Below are positions 1-5,107 of a DNA stretch of 6,436 nt, one piece after another (position 1 is the first letter of the stretch; every line of letters begins with the position of its first letter). Origin of the DNA: Streptomyces sp. NRRL WC-3549 (lineage in GTDB: Bacteria > Actinomycetota > Actinomycetes > Streptomycetales > Streptomycetaceae); assembly GCF_000721935.1 (NCBI RefSeq), contig NZ_KL585425.1, positions 15,161-21,596 of the forward strand, written 5' to 3'. The translations under genes were made by a program, and so were the position numbers. The notes beneath the pieces are model-generated. The model ran no database searches. It was not told the origin of the DNA and saw only the letters and a list, made by a program, of their open reading frames with translations.

Positions 1-334
1 CCGGCGGCCGCCGGCACACCTCCCGCATCAGGGCGTCCGGCCCGGCCTCCCCGTCCGGGCCGGTCAGGTGCAGCGGGGCGACGTGGTCACCGGCCCGCAC
101 CTCCTGCCCCCGCCAGCCGGGACGGCCGCCGCGTTCGACGTAGCGGTGCCGGAGCCCGGGGACCCGGTGCAGACGCCGGCCGATGTGGTCGGCGACCGCG
201 GCCACTCCGGGCGCCTCGCCTTCCAGGACGAGAGCGGCGCAGATGTGCATCTGCGCCGCGTGCTCCAGGGGTGCCATCGCCATCAGCACGGCGTCACCGA
301 CCTGTGCCGAGGGGGTCGTCGTCCTTGCGTACAT
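1..334 (-). CDS. Wax ester synthase/diacylglycerol acyltransferase-like protein, N-terminal fragment (C-terminus off the left edge)
   Basis: Reading leftwards from the ATG at 334-332, the frame stays open for 111 codons to the window edge. The layout fits the N-terminus of the WS/DGAT family, which esterifies acyl-CoA to long-chain alcohols or diacylglycerol to make storage lipid: a GDAVLMAMAPLE segment at residues 13-24 (family usually SPLDA-FL---E), QMHICAALVLEG at 28-39 (family PMHVG-L--FEG), RRLHRVPGLRHRYVE at 53-67 (family RL--VPRLRQR) and then a W and a DHVAPL-type segment at 84-89. The family's catalytic HHxxxDG motif should lie about 20-40 residues further on, outside the window, so activity cannot be judged. 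An AAGGGCGG stretch just before the ATG can serve as ribosome binding site. Codons end almost entirely in G or C. The family call is by eye; another CoA-dependent acyltransferase of the same fold is possible. The gene lies left of a suspected assembly join. Confidence 0.6.
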   Translation of the reverse strand, partial: MYARTTTPSAQVGDAVLMAMAPLEHAAQMHICAALVLEGEAPGVAAVADHIGRRLHRVPGLRHRYVERGGRPGWRGQEVRAGDHVAPLHLTGPDGEAGPDALMREVCRRPP

Positions 335-515
335 CCGCCCTTGCGTCCTGTTCTGTGAGGCTGTGGGGCCGCGGGGCGAGCCGCCGGCCCGTAAGCGGGC
401 CCGGAAGGCGCTTCGCCCCGGGGGCGCCCGCCCCTCCTGCCGGGCCGGTGCGCTCCCCCACACGACCACGCGGGCAGGCGGGCCGCGCGGTCTTCCGGCG
501 GAAGATCACTCGTTC

Positions 516-533
516 CTGTCTCTTATACACATC
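516..533. other. Tn5/Nextera mosaic-end sequence (probable library adapter remnant)
   Basis: The bases CTGTCTCTTATACACATC match the first 18 of the 19 bases of the hyperactive-Tn5 mosaic end used in Nextera tagmentation (CTGTCTCTTATACACATCT); only the last T is replaced by G. It is an AT-rich island in very GC-rich DNA. Its six-frame translations give strings well known from adapter-contaminated protein databases: LSLIHI and LLYTS forward, MCIRDR and MYKRQ reverse. No transposase or second mosaic end is visible, so a natural Tn5/IS50 insertion is unlikely. The simplest reading is untrimmed adapter at a contig edge or false join. Confidence 0.9.
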
Positions 534-583
534 GCGGGGCGGCAGGGCAGCAGGGGGGCGGGGCGGCAGGGTGGCGGGGCGGG
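534..583. repeat. G-rich low-complexity tract with imperfect tandem repeats
   Basis: The 14-mer GCGGGGCGGCAGGG occurs at 534-547 and again at 558-571, and a shortened copy (GCGGGGCGGG) at 574-583. It begins at the base after the adapter match. The G runs on one strand could form a G-quadruplex, but the position at a suspected join also makes it a candidate for misassembled or low-quality sequence. Confidence 0.55.
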
Positions 584-683
584 TGTGCCCGGCCTCCGGC
601 CCCGGTGCGGCTCGGGCCGATTACACGGTGGTGCGGCGTGGTAACCGGCGGTGCGCCCGGCGGGTGAATCATAGTGGGGCGCT

Positions 684-2444
684 ATGAGCACCACCGAAAC
701 CGCCGAACCACCTCCCGGAAGTCCCGGTCCGCACCCGCCCGGTGCCTCCGGCGGCGAGTCCCGGCCGGACGGCCCGGTCGTCGCCATCGGTGTGGCCGGG
801 ATCGTCGCCGTGGTGCTGTGGGCGAGCCTGGGAGGGACGTCCTTCCAGCACTTCTCGGACAGCGCCCTGCCCTGGGTGATGAAGAACTTCGCCTGGCTCT
901 TCGTCGTCGCGGCGGACGTCTTCCTCGTCCTGTGCGTCGTCATCGCGTTCAGCCGCTTCGGCCGGATCCGCCTCGGGCGTGGCGACGACGTGGAACCGGA
1001 GTTCACGGACTTCGCCTGGGTGTCGATGATGTTCGCCGCGGGCATGGGCATCGGCCTGATCTTCTACGGTGTGGGCGAGCCCATCACCCACTACCTGGTG
1101 CCGCCGCCCTCCACGGGTGTGCGGCCCGGCACCCCGGAGGCCGCGGGCACGGCCCTGGAGTACTCCTTCTTCCACTGGACGCTGACGCCGTGGGCCATCT
1201 ACGGGGTCGTCGGTCTCTCGCTCGCCTACACGACGTTCCGCCTGGGACGGGGCAACCGGCTCAGTGCCGTCTTCGTCCCGCTGATCGGTGAACGGCTGGC
1301 CGACGGGGTCGTGGGGCGTGCGCTCGACCTCCTCGCCGTGTTCGCCACCGTCTTCGGTACCGCGACGAGCCTCGGCGTGGGAGCACTCCAGATCGCCACC
1401 GGACTCCATCTGACCTCGGGGATCGCCAACACCACCGGGCTCCAGCTGATCATCATCGTCTCCCTCGGCGCGGCGTTCGTGGCGTCGGCCTTCACCGGCC
1501 TCCACGGCGGGGTGAAGTGGCTCAGTTCCATGAACCTGGTGATGGCCGCCGTGCTGATGGTCTTCATCTTCGTCGTGGGCCCCACCGTCTACCTCCTCGA
1601 CGTGATGCCGTCGAGCGTGGGCGGCTACCTGAACCAGCTCATCCCCATGGCGAGCCGCACCGGCGCCTTCACGGACGGGGGGTGGCTCGGTGAGTGGACG
1701 ATCTTCTACTGGGCGTGGTGGCTGTCCTGGGCTCCCTTCGTCGGGACGTTCATCGCCCGCATCTCCAAGGGCCGCACCATCCGGGAGTTCCTCCTCACGG
1801 TGCTGCTGGTTCCCTCCGGCGCCTCCGCCGTCTGGTTCTGCGTCCTGGGGGGAACCGGCATCCGCCTCGACGAGACCGGCGTGGTCGACATGGCCCAGAA
1901 GGAGTCCCAGGGCACCGAGGCGACCCTCTTCGCCATGCTCGACGCCCTGCCGCTGCCGGCCGTCACCTCGTGGTTCGCCATGGTCCTGATCATGCTGTAC
2001 TTCATCACCAGTGCCGACTCCGCCTCCCTGGTGATGGGCTCCCTCACCAGCCGTGGTGCCCTCCATCCGCGTGCCTGGCTCAACGTCACCTGGGGCATCC
2101 TGATGGCCGCCGTCGCCGCCGCCCTGCTCGTCGCGGGCGGTCTGGAGTCCCTCCAGTCCGCGACCATCCTCGTCGCCCTCCCGTTCGTCGTCGTCATGCT
2201 CGGGCTGTGCTGGGCCACGGTCCGTGAGCTCCGCGAGGACCCGAGCGCCGGGCCGCCGCGCGGCAACGCCCTGCACGGGCTGCGGGACGCCATCCGGAAG
2301 ATGATCGGCGAGACCATGTCCGAAGGGGCCCCTCCCGCGCAGTCGGCGCACCCCCGCCTTCGCCGTGTGGCGCAGAGCCGGGCGCAGCGCAAGGACGGGG
2401 AGCGGGAGGAGAGCGGGGAGCAGGACGAGAACGGCGAGCGGTAG
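684..2444 (+). CDS. BCCT-family (betaine/carnitine/choline) transporter, probably Na+-coupled
   Basis: This 586-residue inner-membrane protein has about twelve hydrophobic segments (roughly 31-50, 67-90, 107-130, 160-184, 209-232, 251-271, 280-304, 336-356, 370-392, 427-446, 463-486, 488-511), close to the length of Corynebacterium BetP. Family marks include the glycine-rich GMGIG at 120-124, HWTLTPWAIY at 164-173 and WTIFYWAWWLSWAPFVGTF at 338-356. Aligned by eye to BetP, W165, W170, Y173, W346 and W349 correspond to its aromatic residues that hold the trimethylammonium group. M121, T222, T226, T442 and S443 correspond to sodium-site residues, unlike the Na+-independent exchanger CaiT. Likely role: osmolyte uptake (glycine betaine or a relative); the exact substrate is not readable. 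The tail after about 555 is dense in Arg, Glu and Asp, comparable in place to BetP's osmosensing C-terminus. Start: an in-frame TAG at 672-674 leaves ATG 684 as the only upstream choice, with GTGGGG at 674-679 as a weak ribosome binding site. It converges with the acyl-CoA oxidase gene. Confidence 0.93.
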   Translation: MSTTETAEPPPGSPGPHPPGASGGESRPDGPVVAIGVAGIVAVVLWASLGGTSFQHFSDSALPWVMKNFAWLFVVAADVFLVLCVVIAFSRFGRIRLGRGDDVEPEFTDFAWVSMMFAAGMGIGLIFYGVGEPITHYLVPPPSTGVRPGTPEAAGTALEYSFFHWTLTPWAIYGVVGLSLAYTTFRLGRGNRLSAVFVPLIGERLADGVVGRALDLLAVFATVFGTATSLGVGALQIATGLHLTSGIANTTGLQLIIIVSLGAAFVASAFTGLHGGVKWLSSMNLVMAAVLMVFIFVVGPTVYLLDVMPSSVGGYLNQLIPMASRTGAFTDGGWLGEWTIFYWAWWLSWAPFVGTFIARISKGRTIREFLLTVLLVPSGASAVWFCVLGGTGIRLDETGVVDMAQKESQGTEATLFAMLDALPLPAVTSWFAMVLIMLYFITSADSASLVMGSLTSRGALHPRAWLNVTWGILMAAVAAALLVAGGLESLQSATILVALPFVVVMLGLCWATVRELREDPSAGPPRGNALHGLRDAIRKMIGETMSEGAPPAQSAHPRLRRVAQSRAQRKDGEREESGEQDENGER

Positions 2445-2527
2445 GGGCCACGGCCTTCGGTCGGACCGGGTCCGGTGCCGTCCGTACGGCGGGTACACGG
2501 GCACGCGCGCATGGCCGCCTGCCCGCC

Positions 2528-2551
2528 GGCCGGCCCCGCGCGGGGCCGGCC
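2528..2551. terminator. Bidirectional terminator: 24-bp perfect palindrome
   Basis: GGCCGGCCCCGC is followed directly by its exact reverse complement, giving a very stable all-GC stem on either strand. It lies 83 bases after the stop of the plus-strand transporter and 11 bases after the stop of the minus-strand oxidase, as expected for a terminator shared by convergent genes. There is no T run, which is common for actinomycete terminators. A weaker hairpin (CGGAC, loop CGG, GTCCG) lies at 2462-2474, nearer the transporter stop. Confidence 0.75.
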
Positions 2552-2562
2552 TCCGCCCCGGG

Positions 2563-4524
2563 TCAGCCCACCAGATCCGGCGCCCGCAGCATCTCGGGCG
2601 GGATGCCCCAGGCGTCGACGAGGTCGACCGCGAGGGGGCGGACCTTGCGGCAGAGGTCGTTCACCTCACGGCTGATCGCCTTGGAGCGCGGGACGGTCAG
2701 CCGGCCGTGCTCCATGAACCAGGCCCGGTCCGCCTCGATCGTCGACAGGGCGAACAGGTCGCACAGCAGCCCCAGCGCGACCTTGTTGCCGCCCTCGGGC
2801 AGCGCCCGCAGCTTCTCGACGAACGCCTCCAGCACCAGCCGCTCGACGTGGGCGTGGGCGACCGCGATGACGTGGTCCTGCACCTGCGAGAAGACGGCGC
2901 CGGGGTCCCGCTCCTGGTCGACACCCCGCTTGAGGCGGCGGGCCACGCCGGCGAGCATGTGCTCCTCGCGGTAGCGGAGCATGGCGAGCTGGTACTCCGG
3001 GTCGAGCAGGCCGGCTTCCCGGTCCCACTCGTCGCCGCCGGGCAGCAGGTCACGCACCCGTTCGAGCAGCTTGTGGGCCGACGTCTTCTCCATGACCGTC
3101 TCGACGGCGAGGCCGGTGACGTGGCGGACCATGCCGAGCTGGTCGAGGTTCTCGAACTCGTCCGCGTAGTGGGTCAGAAGGCCCTTGGCCACGAGTTGCA
3201 GCAGGACGTGGTTGTCGCCCTCGAAGGTGGTGAAGATGTCGCTGTCGGCCTTGAGGGCGGCGAACCGGTTGACGCTGAGGTAGCCGGCGCCGCCGCACGC
3301 CTCTCGGCACTCCTGGACGACCCGGGTGGCGTGCCAGGTACCGAGCGCCTTGGTACCGGCGGCCCGTGCCTCCAGCCGGCGTCGCGCCTGCGCGTCGTCC
3401 TCGATGCCGGAGAAGACGTCGTGCAGTTGCCCGCGCACGACGTCCTGCGCGAAGTGCAACGCGTAGGTACGCGCGAGGAGTGGCAGCAGACGACGCCGGT
3501 GCAGGCCGTAGTCGAGGAGCAGCTGCTCCTCCTCGCCCGACGAGGCCTCGAACTGCCGGCGCCGCACGGCGTACTTCGTGGCGATCGTCAGGGCGACCTT
3601 GGCGACGCCGACCCCGGCCCCGCCGACGCTGACCCGGCCCTGCACGAGGGTGCCGAGCATGGTGAAGAAGCGTCGGTCGGGGTTCTCGATCGGGCTCTCG
3701 TAGACGCCTTCGGCGGTGACGTCGGCGAACCGGTTGAGCAGCGCCTCGCGCGGCACGCGCACACCGTCGAACCGGATGCGGCCGTTGTCCACGCCGTTGA
3801 GGCCCATCTTGCGGCCGTCGTCCTCGATGTGGACACCGGGCGCCGCCTCGCCGCCGGCCCGGATCGGTACGACGAACGCGTGCACGCCCTCGGACTTCCC
3901 GCCCACCTCCAGCTGGGCGAAGACGACCGCCAGCTCGCCGTGGCGGGCGGCGTTGCCGATGTAGTCCTTGCGCGCCTGCTCGCCGTGCGTGGTGATGACG
4001 AACTCGCGGCGGGCGTCGTCGTACACCGCGCGGGTGCCGAGCGCCTGGACGTTCGAGCCGTGCCCGGTCTCCGTCATCGCGAAGCATCCCATCAGCTTCC
4101 CGGTGACCAGGTCCGGCAGATAGGCGTCGTGGTGGCGTTCGGTGCCCAGATGCAGGATCGCCCCGCCGAAGAGACCGAACTGCACACCGACCTTCACCAG
4201 CACCGACAGGTCACCGAAGGCAAGCGTCTCGAACGCGGCGATCGAGGCCCCGACGTCGCCGCCCCCGCCGTACCTGCCGGGGAAGCCCATGCCGGTCTGG
4301 CCCGTCGCGGCCATCTCGACCACGAGCTCACGCACCCGCTCGCGAAACGCGTCGACGCCGAGCTCGTCAGCCTCCTCGAGGACGGAGGCGTACGTCACCA
4401 GGTTGGTCCGGACGAGGTCGCGGACCTCGGCGTACTCGCCGTCGAGCACCGCGGCGAGCGCCCGGACGTCGACCTCGGGCTGCGCGTAACCGCTCGCGGC
4501 AGTGGATGCGTTGTCAGTGGCCAT
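2563..4524 (-). CDS. Acyl-CoA oxidase/dehydrogenase family flavoenzyme (acyl-CoA oxidase type)
   Basis: This 653-residue enzyme is longer than ordinary acyl-CoA dehydrogenases (about 380-400) and matches the acyl-CoA oxidase branch. Order of parts: helical N-terminal domain (about 20-145); beta-domain starting with the FAD/substrate signature CFAMTETGHGSNV at 147-159, then RKDYIGNAA at 185-193 and GRKMGLNGVDNGRIRFDGV at 237-255; a helical domain with ECREACGGAGYL at 405-416 and TFEGDN at 433-438; and an oxidase-type C-terminal helical domain (about 470-640). By comparison with rat peroxisomal oxidase, E435 in TFEGDN is the likely catalytic base. Expected reaction: acyl-CoA to trans-2-enoyl-CoA, the first step of beta-oxidation, with electrons passed from FAD to oxygen (giving H2O2) or to an electron-transfer flavoprotein; sequence alone does not settle which. 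No signal peptide or membrane segment, so cytoplasmic. Start: ATG 4524, with an in-frame TAG 9 bases upstream (4536-4534) excluding a longer form; no good ribosome binding site is seen, so translation may be weak or leaderless. Confidence 0.92.
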   Translation of the reverse strand: MATDNASTAASGYAQPEVDVRALAAVLDGEYAEVRDLVRTNLVTYASVLEEADELGVDAFRERVRELVVEMAATGQTGMGFPGRYGGGGDVGASIAAFETLAFGDLSVLVKVGVQFGLFGGAILHLGTERHHDAYLPDLVTGKLMGCFAMTETGHGSNVQALGTRAVYDDARREFVITTHGEQARKDYIGNAARHGELAVVFAQLEVGGKSEGVHAFVVPIRAGGEAAPGVHIEDDGRKMGLNGVDNGRIRFDGVRVPREALLNRFADVTAEGVYESPIENPDRRFFTMLGTLVQGRVSVGGAGVGVAKVALTIATKYAVRRRQFEASSGEEEQLLLDYGLHRRRLLPLLARTYALHFAQDVVRGQLHDVFSGIEDDAQARRRLEARAAGTKALGTWHATRVVQECREACGGAGYLSVNRFAALKADSDIFTTFEGDNHVLLQLVAKGLLTHYADEFENLDQLGMVRHVTGLAVETVMEKTSAHKLLERVRDLLPGGDEWDREAGLLDPEYQLAMLRYREEHMLAGVARRLKRGVDQERDPGAVFSQVQDHVIAVAHAHVERLVLEAFVEKLRALPEGGNKVALGLLCDLFALSTIEADRAWFMEHGRLTVPRSKAISREVNDLCRKVRPLAVDLVDAWGIPPEMLRAPDLVG

Positions 4525-4598
4525 GCCAGTTCGCTACCCCGCGCGAGGACGATCAAGCGGTCGGCCGGGGCAGGCAGAGCCGTACGGGGGAAGCGCGC

Positions 4599-4644
4599 GG
4601 CCCGCCCGGCGCGTCCGCGGACGCGCCGGACGCACCTGCGGGCC
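4599..4644. terminator. Nested stem-loop built on a 24-bp perfect palindrome; terminator or leader structure
   Basis: CCGGCGCGTCCG at 4606-4617 is followed at once by its exact reverse complement at 4618-4629. Outside it, GGCCCGC (4599-4605) pairs with GCGGGCC (4638-4644), leaving an 8-base bulge (4630-4637). It starts 74 bases upstream of the oxidase ATG. It resembles the terminator at 2528-2551 in length and lack of loop, but no called gene ends next to it. It could stop read-through into the oxidase gene, form part of its leader, or be a protein-binding palindrome. The structure is seen directly; the function is inferred. Confidence 0.4.
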
Positions 4645-4690
4645 GGCCGGGTACGGGCCGTGGCCGGCACCGCGGAGGTGACACGGGGGG

Positions 4691-4774
4691 ATGCTCCTGG
4701 ACCCCCTGACCACGGTCGGGGTCCTGGCCGTGCCGACCATGGTGCCCTGGCCGGACATGGCCGTCCCGGCGTAG
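4691..4774 (+). CDS. Possible small ORF, 27 residues, unknown function
   Basis: ATG 4691 opens a 27-codon frame ending at TAG 4772-4774; an in-frame TGA at 4679-4681 rules out a longer version. All 27 sense codons end in G or C and the second positions are T/C-rich, which gives a hydrophobic peptide (MLLDPLTTVGVLAVP, then VPWPDM) unlike the Arg/Gly/Pro-rich noise around it. A GGAGGTGA at 4674-4681 is a strong ribosome-binding sequence but sits rather far (12 bases after GGAGG) from the ATG. I recognise no family. It may be chance, a gene remnant or a short peptide. It overlaps the inverted repeat at 4709-4743. Confidence 0.2.
   Translation: MLLDPLTTVGVLAVPTMVPWPDMAVPA
4709..4743 (-). promoter_or_regulatory. 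Inverted repeat with 11-base arms upstream of the acyl-CoA oxidase gene
   Basis: ACCACGGTCGG (4709-4719) and CCGACCATGGT (4733-4743) are inverted copies with one mismatch, separated by 13 bases. In plus-strand RNA the mismatch is C against A; in minus-strand RNA it becomes a G-U wobble, so the stem is unbroken only in a transcript running towards the oxidase gene. This suggests an RNA hairpin in that direction, though a dimeric repressor could also bind such a repeat. It lies about 185 bases upstream of the oxidase start. No regulator gene is visible nearby. Confidence 0.3.
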
Positions 4775-4982
4775 TTCGAGGGGAGGAAGGGTGTCAGGCC
4801 CCAGGGATCGGCGCGTGCCGGCAGATGCGGACGCACCGACTACGCGGTCGCCGGACGGCTGAACTCATCAGAAGTGACGGCGAGCCCGGAACGCGCCCCC
4901 GGTAGCGTGCACGCAGAAGGCGCCTTCCCCTGCGAGACGACAGCAGCCCCGGGCGAGTCCAAGCGTCCCGGGCCGGAGGGCA

Positions 4983-5020
4983 CTTTCGTTTTCCCCTCCG
5001 CCTTCCTCCTTCCCTTCCCC
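4983..5020. repeat. Polypyrimidine tract
   Basis: A 38-base run of C and T on the plus strand is interrupted by only two G residues (4988, 5000). It is less GC-rich than its surroundings and lies downstream of the propeller gene's stop. On the minus strand it reads as G/A with repeated GGAAGG-like units, which look like ribosome binding sites but precede no good ORF. Confidence 0.4.
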
Positions 5021-5050
5021 GGCCCGGATCCGTACGCCGCCGCGGCCGGG
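5018..5050 (-). terminator. Possible terminator of the PQQ-like propeller gene
   Basis: CCCGGCC (5018-5024) pairs with GGCCGGG (5044-5050) across a 19-base loop that can pair a little further. It begins 57 bases after the propeller gene's stop codon in the direction of its transcription. There is no T tail. A smaller hairpin (CTGAC, loop, GTCAG; 5097-5111) overlaps the stop codon itself and could contribute. Confidence 0.35.
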
Positions 5051-5107
5051 AACACGGAGCAGATGGGCCCGTCGACCCGCGCGCCGACCCCACCTCCTGA
5101 CGCCCCG

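Larger units (their letters stand above)
335..683. other. Non-coding stretch containing an adapter-like sequence
   Basis: This 349-base gap separates two divergently oriented genes, so it should hold their promoters. I see no convincing -35/-10 pair. It has a short hairpin at 386-401 (GGCCCG, loop TAAG, CGGGCC), the mosaic-end match at 516-533 and a G-rich repetitive tract at 534-583. Open frames crossing it give low-complexity Arg/Gly/Pro-rich translations and run straight through the adapter match, so none is called as a gene. Because of the adapter match, the true sequence here may differ. Confidence 0.6.
4525..5107. other. 583-base intergenic stretch rich in secondary structure
   Basis: Both flanking genes are on the minus strand, so this holds the oxidase promoter and the end of the propeller gene's transcript. 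Open frames on both strands give Arg/Pro/Gly-rich, low-complexity proteins, lack good ribosome binding sites and show only about 80% G/C at third codon positions by my count, lower than in the flanking genes. I call no ordinary gene. Listed separately are a nested stem-loop (4599-4644), an inverted repeat (4709-4743), a possible short ORF (4691-4774), a polypyrimidine tract (4983-5020) and a hairpin (5018-5050). A weaker pairing is CCCGGG at 4948-4953 with 4967-4972. Confidence 0.6.

Noticed and set aside
516..533. A natural Tn5/IS50 insertion end
   Set aside because: There is no transposase, no second end and no target duplication, and the sequence is the engineered mosaic end (lacking its last base) rather than a complete native transposon end.
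640..683. Possible promoter for the transporter (CATAGT near 670, GGGTGA near 663)
   Set aside because: CATAGT loosely resembles a -10 box but no -35 element lies at a proper distance, and the GGGTGA does not fit a stress-sigma promoter well enough to call.
183..1051. Several 80-180-codon frames crossing 516-533
   Set aside because: They include adapter-derived peptides (LSLIHI, LLYTS, MYKRQ, MCIRDR) and low-complexity surroundings; they are artefacts of the adapter match or shadows of the transporter.
669..2504. A 611-codon open frame on the minus strand across the transporter gene
   Set aside because: It is antisense to an unmistakable BCCT transporter. The translation is a low-complexity mix of Gly, Asp, Glu, Arg and His with no recognisable domain.
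4534..4836. A 100-codon minus-strand frame upstream of the oxidase
   Set aside because: It runs through the nested palindrome, is rich in Arg, Pro and Gly, has no recognisable domain and ends two bases from the stop upstream of the oxidase ATG.
2365..4905. An 846-codon open frame on the plus strand across the oxidase gene
   Set aside because: It is longer than the true gene but lies antisense to a protein with clear family motifs. Its translation is rich in Asp, Glu, His, Arg and Val in the way antisense GC-rich frames are, and it runs from inside the transporter gene into non-coding sequence.
4840..5055. A 71-codon minus-strand frame with a GTG start
   Set aside because: About 15 of 71 codons end in A or T, no ribosome binding site precedes the GTG, and the product is low complexity.
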